DNA from: NS-11 sp036505795 | GTDB lineage: Bacteria > Nitrospirota > Nitrospiria > Nitrospirales > NS-4 | Length of the DNA stretch: 13,815 nt | NCBI GenBank assembly: GCA_036505795.1 | Contig: DASXSU010000126.1 | Location: 1 to 13,815 of the forward strand | Reading direction: 5' to 3' | In this document: positions 1 to 5,470 of the stretch, piece after piece | Numbering within the stretch: position 1 is the stretch's first letter | How the letters are laid out: every line of letters starts with the position of its first letter | Made by a program: the position numbers and the translations under genes | Notes under the pieces: generated by a model | What the model was told of the DNA's origin: nothing | Seen by the model: the letters and a program-made list of their open reading frames with translations, nothing else | Databases searched by the model: none

Positions 1-1
1 G

Positions 2-151
2 AAAGTTGAGGAAGGTCCCAAGACAGTAACGGGGCACGGCTCTGACACCGACATCATCGTTGCGTCCGCCAAGGCCTATCTCAATGCGCTCAACAAGCTC
101 GCCTACTGGAAATCCCACAAGGACGAGACGATCAGCTACAAGCAAGCGTAG
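2..151 (+). CDS. leuA: 2-isopropylmalate synthase, C-terminal end (partial)
   Basis: Only the last 49 codons and a TAG stop are present; the gene enters from the left edge. The peptide contains GHGSDTDIIVASAKAYLNAL, which matches the conserved end of the LeuA C-terminal regulatory domain of 2-isopropylmalate synthase. This family condenses 2-ketoisovalerate with acetyl-CoA, the first committed step of leucine synthesis, and its C-terminal domain carries leucine feedback inhibition. Citramalate synthase (CimA) shares this domain and cannot be fully excluded from the tail alone, but the GxGxDTDIIxASAxAYxxALN pattern is typical LeuA. No obvious strong intrinsic terminator follows the stop. Confidence 0.85.
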   Translation, partial: KVEEGPKTVTGHGSDTDIIVASAKAYLNALNKLAYWKSHKDETISYKQA

Positions 152-456
152 GTAGAGTCAGTTCCTTCATGGCGCAGCCAGCACCGGCAGATGCGTCGGT
201 GTTCAGTTCGCTTTCTGTACTCCATGCTTTGGTGTGCCTCGCCTGGAACCTCGGAAGGATTTCGGCTTCGGCCCACGCTGTTCTGCTTTGCGTGACGCTA
301 CAACGCAGGCCGTTGCCTTAGCGCCATGAAGCAACTGGCTTGAAGTAGTGGGAAGGTCCTTCTTGCTTTTCTGGGCTGAGCCCTTTGTCATTCTGAGCAA
401 CGCGAAGAATCTAGTTAGATCCTTCGCTAGCGCTCAGGATAACGAGCGGTCGCTCG
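152..456. other. Spacer with repeat-like sequence, no convincing gene
   Basis: About 300 bases between leuA and the zinc-ribbon gene. The only longer open frame (minus strand, 203-400) has no ribosome binding site, a basic composition without a recognisable domain, and ends inside a palindromic repeat, so I read it as non-coding. A near-perfect 15-bp inverted repeat lies at 161-175 and 321-335 (11 bp of it, 165-175 and 321-331, perfect), bracketing about 145 bases. Immediately after comes the palindrome at 387-445. The whole block looks like a dispersed intergenic repeat or remnant of a non-autonomous element rather than regulatory DNA. Confidence 0.5.
387..445. repeat. Imperfect palindromic repeat (REP/MITE-like)
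   Basis: The left arm TCATTCTGAGCAACGCGAAG and the right arm CTTCGCTAGCGCTCAGGATA are imperfect reverse complements around a short centre, giving a hairpin of about 59 bases. The signature (CATTCTGAGC..GCGAAGAATCT with its mirror GATCCTTCGC..GCTCAGGAT) resembles a palindrome common in intergenic regions of many environmental bacteria (from memory, not searched). It sits just downstream of the zinc-ribbon gene (-) and could also serve as a transcript 3' end. Confidence 0.6.
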
Positions 457-759
457 TCACTTAAAGAGCTTTAGGACTCCGCCCAAAAGTCCTTCTTTTC
501 GCGAGAGCTGCTCCAGCTCGCCGGCATCCAGCCAGATACCCTCGCAGTTCATGCAGCGGTCGATCTTAGCGCCCTTGAGCTCCATTTCGACTAATGACTG
601 CCCGCATTTGGGACAGTGCATATAATGCAGGTCCTTGAGCCGTTGCTTCTCCTCGGATGCCATGGACGCCTGCGCGGCTTCCGCTTCACGCCGTCTCTTC
701 TCAATCATCTGCCGCGCGAAATATTCTTCTTCCTTCTCGCTTGGTTTCTGCAATGCCAT
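457..759 (-). CDS. Zinc-ribbon protein of the zf-TFIIB family
   Basis: A 100-residue protein. Residues 1-45 are charged and helical (EKEEEYFARQMIEKRRREAE), probably a short coiled coil. Residues 49-72 hold two Cys pairs, CPKCG (C49, C52) and CMNC (C69, C72), followed by EGIWLDAGELEQL, the signature of the TFIIB-type zinc-ribbon family (PF13453). These small proteins bind one zinc ion; their cellular role is mostly unknown. The ATG start is supported by GGAG seven bases upstream. It lies 24 bases downstream of the small membrane protein on the same strand, so the two are probably cotranscribed. Assignment to family is firm, function is not. Confidence 0.88.
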   Translation of the reverse strand: MALQKPSEKEEEYFARQMIEKRRREAEAAQASMASEEKQRLKDLHYMHCPKCGQSLVEMELKGAKIDRCMNCEGIWLDAGELEQLSRKEGLLGGVLKLFK

Positions 760-783
760 TTTATGTCTCCGTGGAAGGGTTCT

Positions 784-1014
784 TTATGACAGTTGGCTTT
801 TCGCTCGGCGCGCGCGTAACACGAGGAAGATCGAGCGGCCGGCTTGAAAAAGGACATAGATGAACAGACCGATCGAGAGGGTGTTCCACCAGACGTTTTT
901 CAATGTCGAAGGATTATGCAGGATTAACCCCAGCGCGACATGGCCGCCCAGGCCGATGCTGAGGGCAAAGATAATCCATTCCCTCGCCCAGACCGTTATT
1001 GTGGCTTTTGTCAC
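784..1014 (-). CDS. Small two-helix membrane protein, unknown function
   Basis: A 76-residue protein starting at GTG, with a weak AGG five bases upstream. Two hydrophobic stretches, about residues 12-32 and 43-66, are separated by a short polar turn (HNPSTLKN). The C-terminus is basic (RARRAK), suggesting a helical hairpin with the C-terminus in the cytoplasm by the positive-inside rule. I recognise no family. It precedes the zinc-ribbon gene by 24 bases on the same strand, which suggests a two-gene operon in which a soluble zinc ribbon may work beside an inner-membrane partner (inference). The hydrophobic pattern and spacing support it being real; the GTG start is less certain. Confidence 0.65.
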   Translation of the reverse strand: MTKATITVWAREWIIFALSIGLGGHVALGLILHNPSTLKNVWWNTLSIGLFIYVLFQAGRSIFLVLRARRAKSQLS

Positions 1015-1044
1015 TTCAACCTAGTCCCTGGCGCGCTTTCAGTA

Positions 1045-1068
1045 GCCACCCAGTCTTGGCTGGGTGGC
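1045..1068. other. Perfect 9-bp hairpin
   Basis: GCCACCCAG, a six-base loop (TCTTGG), then CTGGGTGGC: a perfect 9-bp GC-rich stem about 30 bases upstream of the GTG of the small membrane protein. There is no clear U-run on either side, so it is not a canonical intrinsic terminator. It could be a 5'-leader hairpin of the minus-strand operon or part of the surrounding repeat block. Confidence 0.45.
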
Positions 1069-1186
1069 GTTTAGACAGACGCGCCCCTTCCCGACGGTCA
1101 CCCCTAGCAAGAACGCAAAGTCCGCGTCAAGGGCATCTATCGGTCCTGCCGTGGAATGCTTTTGACCCGTCGGACCGCCTTTTTTA

Positions 1187-1322
1187 TTTTACACCTTCCC
1201 GCCTGGGACCTGCCAAAAACTGACTCCTTTTCCTTGCACCCATGCACCAAAGGGTGCCAAGACGCGCCCCTGTTTTTTACACCCGCCCACCCTGGAGCCT
1301 GCCAAGACAGTCTCCTTTTCCC
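1187..1322. repeat. Degenerate direct repeat pair
   Basis: Two about 47-base copies, 1187-1233 and 1275-1322, share the order TTTTACACC..CCC..CCTGG..CCTGCCAA..AC..CTCCTTTTCC with scattered differences, offset by about 88 bases. The CCTGCCAAgACagtCTCCTTTTCC-like core resembles intergenic repeats left by REP-associated elements. They explain why this spacer has no gene; any function is unknown. Confidence 0.55.
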
Positions 1323-1374
1323 CTAGCCTCAAGTAAAGCGGAAGAGGGTCCGATGGTAAGGCTAGGAGAGATCT

Positions 1375-1515
1375 ATGGCTGCACGTTTGTCAAAGTTCTT
1401 TAATAGTCTTCGTATCACTCTCCAGTTTTGGTTACTCAACCATCGCGTGGAACAGCTCCGCAAAGCGATCCTGAAAAATTCTGCAAAGTTAAGAAACCAC
1501 CCCCGTTTCAAATAG
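1375..1515 (+). CDS. Candidate 46-residue basic small protein
   Basis: A short ORF with an excellent start: AGGAG six bases before ATG. It encodes MAARLSKFFNSLRITLQFWL and continues to NHPRFK, 46 residues, then TAG. The composition is basic (many Arg/Lys) with interspersed Leu, Ile, Phe and Trp, consistent with one or two amphipathic helices; there is no signal peptide and no cysteine. I recognise no family. The next genes on this strand begin about 110 bases downstream, so it could be the first gene of that group. The strong ribosome binding site is the main support. Against it: the length is close to what chance allows, and the neighbouring DNA is repeat-rich. Confidence 0.4.
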   Translation: MAARLSKFFNSLRITLQFWLLNHRVEQLRKAILKNSAKLRNHPRFK

Positions 1516-1623
1516 CGTCGTCATACCGAGTCGATAGCCCTTGGAAATTCTTTGAGCTTGGGGTAGGATGATCCGAGGAGCGTTAGCATTAAAACGCACG
1601 GTTTCCACCTTGTGGAGAACCCC

Positions 1624-1851
1624 GTGGCCCAGGATAAAGACCCGAAATCCGAAAAGCCTAAATCCGCGAAACTCGAACCTGCGAAGCCCGAAGCTGCTGA
1701 GCCGGAACCCGAAAAGCCTAAAAAAAAGAAAGAGCTGAAAATGGTTCCTCACCCTGAAGAGGATGAGGACATCTCTTCAGAGATGAACGACCTCTTTGAC
1801 GAAGAGTCGGTCAAGCACCAGCATGGCCATGCTGAGCCCGAGGGTGACTAA
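1624..1851 (+). CDS. Lys/Pro/Glu-rich low-complexity protein
   Basis: A 75-residue, highly charged protein from GTG at 1624. I chose this start over GTG at 1612 because GGAG lies six bases before it, while 1612 has none. Residues 1-36 are an irregular KP/EP repeat (KSEKPKSAKLEPAKPEAAEP..EKPKKKK), predicted disordered. Residues 40-65 switch to an acidic stretch (PEEDEDISSEMNDLFDEESV), and the end is His-rich (KHQHGHAEPEGD). No family is recognised. The sharp basic-to-acidic division and His-containing tail could suit binding to nucleic acid, a partner protein or metal ions, but that is speculation. It is followed after 47 bases by the SnoaL-like gene on the same strand and may share its transcript. 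Confidence 0.6.
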   Translation: MAQDKDPKSEKPKSAKLEPAKPEAAEPEPEKPKKKKELKMVPHPEEDEDISSEMNDLFDEESVKHQHGHAEPEGD

Positions 1852-1898
1852 GTCAATCCCCCATCCATTCTGAGCTTGCCTTGGCCTGGAGTTCTCCC

Positions 1899-2288
1899 AT
1901 GCTGAAGGAGATGATCGACGAAGTCACCAAAGCGAACCAGGGATTCTATGAAGCCTTTGAGAGCTTGGATATCCGGCAGATGGACATGAGATGGGCCCAG
2001 GAGGACTATGTGACCTGCATTCACCCCGGATGGGACGTGCGCGCCGGATGGCCGGAGGTCAGGGACAGCTGGGTAAGAATCTTCAACAACACCTTCTCCA
2101 TGGAATTTCGTCTGAGCGATATCATGATCCAGGTTGCGGGTGACATCGCATGGGTGCTATGCAGGGAGAACATCAAGAACAAACAAGACGGAGAAACCCA
2201 AGAGGCCCAGGTGCTCGTCACCAATATCTATGAGAAAGTGGAAGGCCGTTGGCTCATGGTCCACCATCATGGCTCCCATGTCATGTAA
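1899..2288 (+). CDS. SnoaL/DUF4440-like (NTF2 fold) protein
   Basis: A 129-residue protein. The pattern of an N-terminal helix (EVTKANQGFYEAFESLDIRQ), then the WAQEDYVTCIHPGWDVRAGW block, SWVRIFNN, and a C-terminal sheet ending VTNIYEKVEGRWLMVHHHGS is typical of SnoaL_3/DUF4440 proteins with the NTF2-like cone fold. This is a small alpha+beta barrel with a hydrophobic pocket used by some members as an enzyme or ligand-binding site; the substrate cannot be read from sequence. The ATG at 1899 has GGAG seven bases upstream, so I prefer it to the in-frame TTG at 1881. It is a cytoplasmic protein. Its stop lies only eight bases from the stop of the convergent HEPN gene. Confidence 0.85.
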   Translation: MLKEMIDEVTKANQGFYEAFESLDIRQMDMRWAQEDYVTCIHPGWDVRAGWPEVRDSWVRIFNNTFSMEFRLSDIMIQVAGDIAWVLCRENIKNKQDGETQEAQVLVTNIYEKVEGRWLMVHHHGSHVM

Positions 2289-2296
2289 TACATGGT

Positions 2297-2680
2297 CTAA
2301 ATCAATTGCAACGCTTCGCGGAGAGCCACTAGGGTGGCAAGCGCCTGACCTGCATCCTTCTCGGAGGGCAGGCTGTTCACCTGGTCGGTAGGGACGGCGT
2401 CCGGATAGGTTAGAGGGATGAGATATTTCTCCAGTCCATAGCACGAATCTTCCAACTGCGCTAATTCTGGATTCGCTTCAACGCAGATCGCCAAAAGCTC
2501 CGTCAAATGCTGTACTTGAGGAATCGGGCGATGGCGCTCCGATAGAAACGCCTTAAGAGATTTGGCTGCCGCCTGGTGGGCCTGCAAGCAGACCTGATTC
2601 CAGAGGCCGAGCTTTTGCGCGGCCTCGGCCATGTGCAGGTTCTCAAGCGCGAAAGCTGCCCATCTATTTCCGGCGTTCAT
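2297..2680 (-). CDS. HEPN domain protein (partner of MNT)
   Basis: A 127-residue, mostly helical protein. The QAHQAAAKSLKAFLSE segment (residues 33-48), HLTELL (58-63) and the YLIPLTYPDA segment (86-95) match HEPN-domain proteins (PF05168) of the group ending in a YIPxRYPD-like motif. HEPN proteins are often RNases or toxins paired with a nucleotidyltransferase. I do not see the RX4HXY motif typical of HepT toxins. An R51-x6-H58 pair exists, but it sits at the conserved histidine of the HxLxEL region and may not be catalytic. Its ATG overlaps the end of the MNT gene by 17 bases, with GGAG nine bases upstream. The pair is translationally coupled and may be a type VII toxin-antitoxin system or a non-toxic HEPN-MNT pair. 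Confidence 0.85.
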   Translation of the reverse strand: MNAGNRWAAFALENLHMAEAAQKLGLWNQVCLQAHQAAAKSLKAFLSERHRPIPQVQHLTELLAICVEANPELAQLEDSCYGLEKYLIPLTYPDAVPTDQVNSLPSEKDAGQALATLVALREALQLI

Positions 2681-3011
2681 AGGCTACGGCTCCCTTGTAG
2701 ATAATCTCGTCCAACACAAAGGCTCGCCGTTCATCGACGAGCGCCTCCATCTCCTCGGGCGTGTAGACCAGCACATCCAGTCCAACCTTCGGCCGTAGAA
2801 GGCGCAGAACCTCTTCGATGCGATCCAACAGCGGCTTTGTGGTCTTTTTGATGATGACGACGTCCAAGTCGCTCCAAGCATGAAATTCGCCCTGCGCCGC
2901 CGACCCAAAAACGATAATCTTTTCAGGCTGGTAGTCACGAATCAAGATCTCGATCATGCGATTGAGTTCCTGTTCGAGCAAGAGGCCGCGTTGTTGCGTT
3001 AGGGCATCCAT
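2664..3011 (-). CDS. MNT-type minimal nucleotidyltransferase
   Basis: A 115-residue protein with the nucleotidyltransferase signature GSx10DxD: G36-S37 ... D48-L-D50, with a third candidate acidic residue at D79 (VGLDVLVY). All the metal-binding positions expected of the Pol-beta-like fold are present, so it is probably active. In type VII toxin-antitoxin systems MntA uses ATP to AMPylate and silence the HEPN toxin. The start at 3011 is fixed by GGAG five bases upstream; a longer in-frame extension to 3476 runs antisense-like through the ygfZ gene and is rejected. It starts 28 bases after the ygfZ-like stop and overlaps the HEPN gene by 17 bases, so it appears to be read from the same transcript as the thiamin genes. 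Confidence 0.88.
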   Translation of the reverse strand: MDALTQQRGLLLEQELNRMIEILIRDYQPEKIIVFGSAAQGEFHAWSDLDVVIIKKTTKPLLDRIEEVLRLLRPKVGLDVLVYTPEEMEALVDERRAFVLDEIIYKGAVAYERRK

Positions 3012-3039
3012 TATCTCTCCGCCGGTAGAAAAAGAAGGG

Positions 3040-4140
3040 TTAAGGTGAGGAGGACGGGCGGACGAAGGGAAGCTCTTGGACTGTGGCCCGCACACGGTGC
3101 CCATCGGTTTCGAGCTCCAACTCCGTTCCCGGCTTTGTGAAGTCGCGGAGAGGAAAACCGAGGGCAATGACTTTGCCGAGGGATGGGGACAAGACGGCGC
3201 TCGACACCCAGCCGACTTCTCGATCGCCGCTATAGAGCTTGGCGCCCGAGACAGGTACGGCGGAGTCCAGAAGAGTGAGGCCCACAAGGCGCCGGCGAAC
3301 CGAGCCGTAGGTGTCCATGCGAGCGACAACTTCCTGTCCCGGATAGCAACCTTTGCTGAGGCTGAACGATTTGCCCTCGAGATTCGCTTCTGGGGGAACG
3401 ATTTCCTCGGTGAGGTCTTGACCCATCTTGGGAAGCCCCGCTTCCACGCGCAGGATCTCCAGCGCTTGCCTCCCAATGGGTTTCAGGCCCATGGAGTTGC
3501 CTACGGCCCATAACCGATCCCAGACGGCACGCAACCCGCCCGACGGAACGAGAATATTGATGTCGGTCTCGCCTGTCTCTTCGCTTCGAATAAGCAGCGC
3601 CGGATATCCCTCGATCTCCAGTCTCTCGAAGGCCAGAGGTTTCAAAGAAGAGATGTCTGTGCCGAACGTGGAGCGAATGAGGTCCAGGGTTTTCGGACCG
3701 CTGATCAAGAGCTGCCCCCACGACTCACCGCAATTTTCCATCTTAGCCTTGGTGCCGAAGAGCAGAAATTTGCGGAGCGCCGAAAACGTGGCATCTCCTG
3801 TCTCTCCGACGTCCTCTATCAGCAGGGCGTCACCCAGCTGATAGACGCGAAAATACGCCAGGATCTTTCCTTTATGGGTCAGAAAGGTGGAATAGATGCC
3901 CTGGCCCGGCGCGAGCGGCAAAATGTCATTGCTGATAATGCTCTGCAGCCATTTAACTTGATCCTCGCCGGTGACGCGGATTCGTCCGCGGGAAGCTAAA
4001 TCCATGATCCCGGCGCCGTTGCGCACTGCGGAATATTCGGCGGCCGGATCGCCGTAATGGTCCGGGACTTCCCATCCCGACTGCTCAACAAAAATCGCTC
4101 CTCGCTTGGCGTGGTCGTCATGTAGGGAAGAGCGCTTCAT
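3040..4140 (-). CDS. ygfZ: YgfZ/GcvT-like folate-binding Fe-S maintenance protein
   Basis: A 366-residue protein of the GcvT/YgfZ superfamily. Residues about 30-100 (GIMDLASRGRIRVTGEDQVKWLQSIISNDI) are the folate-binding GCV_T-like part. The diagnostic YgfZ motif KGCYPGQE occurs at 263-270, with C265 the key cysteine. A C-terminal barrel domain follows (GCV_T_C-like, about 285-360). YgfZ and its mitochondrial relative IBA57 use tetrahydrofolate and support assembly or repair of 4Fe-4S clusters in certain enzymes. The KGCxxGQE motif argues against a true glycine-cleavage T protein. The ATG overlaps the stop of the receiver-like gene (ATGA), and it has no strong ribosome binding site of its own, so it probably depends on coupling. 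Lying downstream of thiC, a 4Fe-4S enzyme, makes functional sense. Confidence 0.88.
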   Translation of the reverse strand: MKRSSLHDDHAKRGAIFVEQSGWEVPDHYGDPAAEYSAVRNGAGIMDLASRGRIRVTGEDQVKWLQSIISNDILPLAPGQGIYSTFLTHKGKILAYFRVYQLGDALLIEDVGETGDATFSALRKFLLFGTKAKMENCGESWGQLLISGPKTLDLIRSTFGTDISSLKPLAFERLEIEGYPALLIRSEETGETDINILVPSGGLRAVWDRLWAVGNSMGLKPIGRQALEILRVEAGLPKMGQDLTEEIVPPEANLEGKSFSLSKGCYPGQEVVARMDTYGSVRRRLVGLTLLDSAVPVSGAKLYSGDREVGWVSSAVLSPSLGKVIALGFPLRDFTKPGTELELETDGHRVRATVQELPFVRPSSSP

Positions 4141-4556
4141 GTTTTTTCACCCACCCGCCCCGCGTCCGCCAAGACGGCCGCTTTTCCCGAGGCAATAACC
4201 TCCTGGAGTAGAGCAAGGGTTTTCGATGAGAACTCGTTACGGGACACGACTTTTGTGACGCCCAGCTTCTGCGCGCGCTTCCAGCTCTCCACATCCTCAT
4301 GGTTGGCGAACGCAAGGATCGGAATGGATTTTGACCGGTCGTTCTCCTTGAGCCCTTCGATCGCCTTGAAAGCATCAAGCGATTCGTCGTTGATGTTCAG
4401 AACAATCGCGACTGGATTGAGCGCCTGTGCCTTCTCGGTGACGTCTTCCTGCGATCGTGCCTTCTCCAAATTGTAACCATGCGGCTTGAGCGCATCTCGC
4501 AGTTTCGTATAAAAGAAGACGTCGTTAACCGCGACCAGGACGTTCTTGTTTTCCAT
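4137..4556 (-). CDS. Degenerate (pseudo-)receiver domain protein
   Basis: A stand-alone CheY-like fold of 139 residues with no output domain. Strand 1 (KNVLVAVND), strand 3 (PVAIVLNIND), strand 4 (SIPILAFAN) and strand 5 (GVTKVVSRNEF) align with response-regulator receivers. However, the phosphorylated Asp position is N54, the switch Thr/Ser position is A84, and the invariant Lys position is R106, so normal phosphotransfer is unlikely. Such pseudo-receivers act through protein contacts. Start choice is ambiguous. GTG at 4568 overlaps the thi4 stop, but AGGAG is only two bases away; ATG at 4556 gives MENKNVLVAVND, a natural receiver start, and has a weak GAG seven bases upstream. The stop overlaps the ygfZ-like start by four bases, so it is tightly held in the operon. 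Confidence 0.78.
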   Translation of the reverse strand: MENKNVLVAVNDVFFYTKLRDALKPHGYNLEKARSQEDVTEKAQALNPVAIVLNINDESLDAFKAIEGLKENDRSKSIPILAFANHEDVESWKRAQKLGVTKVVSRNEFSSKTLALLQEVIASGKAAVLADAGRVGEKT

Positions 4557-4567
4557 CGAGGGGCTCA

Positions 4568-5368
4568 CTACTCCTGCTTGAGCTTCTTTTTGATGAGGCC
4601 TGCGGCGCGGCGGCCGGATAAGAGCATTGCGCCAAAAGCCGGCCCCATTCGGGGCGAACCATCCACGGCCGAGACAGACAGGCCCGCGAGGAAGCAGTTG
4701 GGATAGACCTCACGGGTGTTCTCGACGACCAGTTCTTCCGACCGCTCCACCCACATCGCCCCGTTGCCGGGCACGGCCTTGGCCAGGCCACGACGGTTCA
4801 GCAGCGCGACGATTGCGGCGTCATGCCCGGTCGCGTCCACTACAACTTTCGATTCAAGCGCAATGGGGTCGACATGGATCGCGTCGTGACCGGCGTTCTC
4901 AACCGGCGACCAGTTGACGACAACCCCTTCCAGGACATTGTCCCGTCGCAGAATCAGATCAATGACCTTGGTCAGGTTCAGCACCTTGACGCCCGCATCG
5001 TACGCGGCGGCGATCAGCTTCGCGGTCGCGTGAGGCGGATCCACGATGAACATGCCTTCGCATTCCTTGATCTTCTTTGAAGGAATTCCAAATTCTTCGA
5101 GAATTTTGTCGGCCGGAGCGCAGATGGTCGCCTTGTTCATGAGATATCCGCCGGACCAAAATCCGCCGCCGAGAAACAACGTCTGGTCGATCAGTAAGGT
5201 CTTATATCCGGCCGCCGCGAGGTCTCGAGCGCAGAGCAGCCCGGACGGCCCGCCGCCGACTACAATGGCGTCGCTCTCGATGAGGCTATCGAATTCTTGA
5301 TAAAACGCGCGTGCGATCTGCCGCGTGATGTCTCGCTCCCGGAGGGGAGCCGTCCATTTGTTTGCCAT
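4568..5368 (-). CDS. thi4: Thi4-type thiazole synthase, His (sulfide-using) form
   Basis: A 266-residue protein of the Thi4 family, which makes the adenylated thiazole precursor of thiamin from NAD and glycine. The dinucleotide-binding loop VVGGGPSGL lies at 36-44, GGGFWSGG at 67-74, and the family's C-terminal signature PRMGPAFGAMLLSG at 239-252. In yeast Thi4 a cysteine in a CCMDP-like motif donates the sulfur and the enzyme dies after one turnover. Here the matching position reads AIHVDP with H165, as in archaeal enzymes that use free sulfide and iron and turn over repeatedly. The ATG at 5368 has AGGA seven bases upstream, better than TTG at 5374. It follows thiC by about 100 bases and abuts the receiver-like gene. 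Confidence 0.9.
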   Translation of the reverse strand: MANKWTAPLRERDITRQIARAFYQEFDSLIESDAIVVGGGPSGLLCARDLAAAGYKTLLIDQTLFLGGGFWSGGYLMNKATICAPADKILEEFGIPSKKIKECEGMFIVDPPHATAKLIAAAYDAGVKVLNLTKVIDLILRRDNVLEGVVVNWSPVENAGHDAIHVDPIALESKVVVDATGHDAAIVALLNRRGLAKAVPGNGAMWVERSEELVVENTREVYPNCFLAGLSVSAVDGSPRMGPAFGAMLLSGRRAAGLIKKKLKQE

Positions 5369-5382
5369 GTTCAATTCCTATC

Positions 5383-5419
5383 GGGGGCCCGTCCGCATCA
5401 GAATTGCTCCGATGCCCCC
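5383..5419 (-). other. Strong hairpin between thiC and thi4
   Basis: On the transcribed strand GGGGGCATC and, after about 11 bases, GATGC then GGGCCCCC can form a strong nested stem. It lies a few bases before the AGGA of thi4 and about 50 bases after the thiC stop. There is no U-run, so it is not a standard terminator. It may be an mRNA processing or stability element that sets different levels for thiC and the downstream genes (inference). Confidence 0.45.
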
Positions 5420-5470
5420 GTACCCCGCGCTCGCCCCGGCACAGCCGGAGGCTCGCTTACTTCCCTCTCT

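Larger units (their letters stand above)
1015..1374. other. Spacer rich in short repeats, no convincing gene
   Basis: No open frame here has a ribosome binding site plus plausible composition. The stretch holds a perfect hairpin (1045-1068), a repeated 12-mer AGACGCGCCCCT (1077-1088 and 1260-1271), a degenerate direct repeat (1187-1233 and 1275-1322) and an 8-bp inverted repeat CCTAGCCT/AGGCTAGG (1322-1329 and 1359-1366). The promoter of the minus-strand pair (1014-457) should lie at its left end, but I see no clear -35/-10 pair. Confidence 0.5.

Noticed and set aside
203..400. 65-codon minus-strand ORF after leuA
   Set aside because: No ribosome binding site, no domain, basic composition, and it runs into a palindromic repeat; more likely repeat DNA.
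2664..3476. Long form of the MNT gene (270 codons)
   Set aside because: The extra N-terminal part overlaps ygfZ in another frame and is not nucleotidyltransferase-like; ATG 3011 has a good ribosome binding site.
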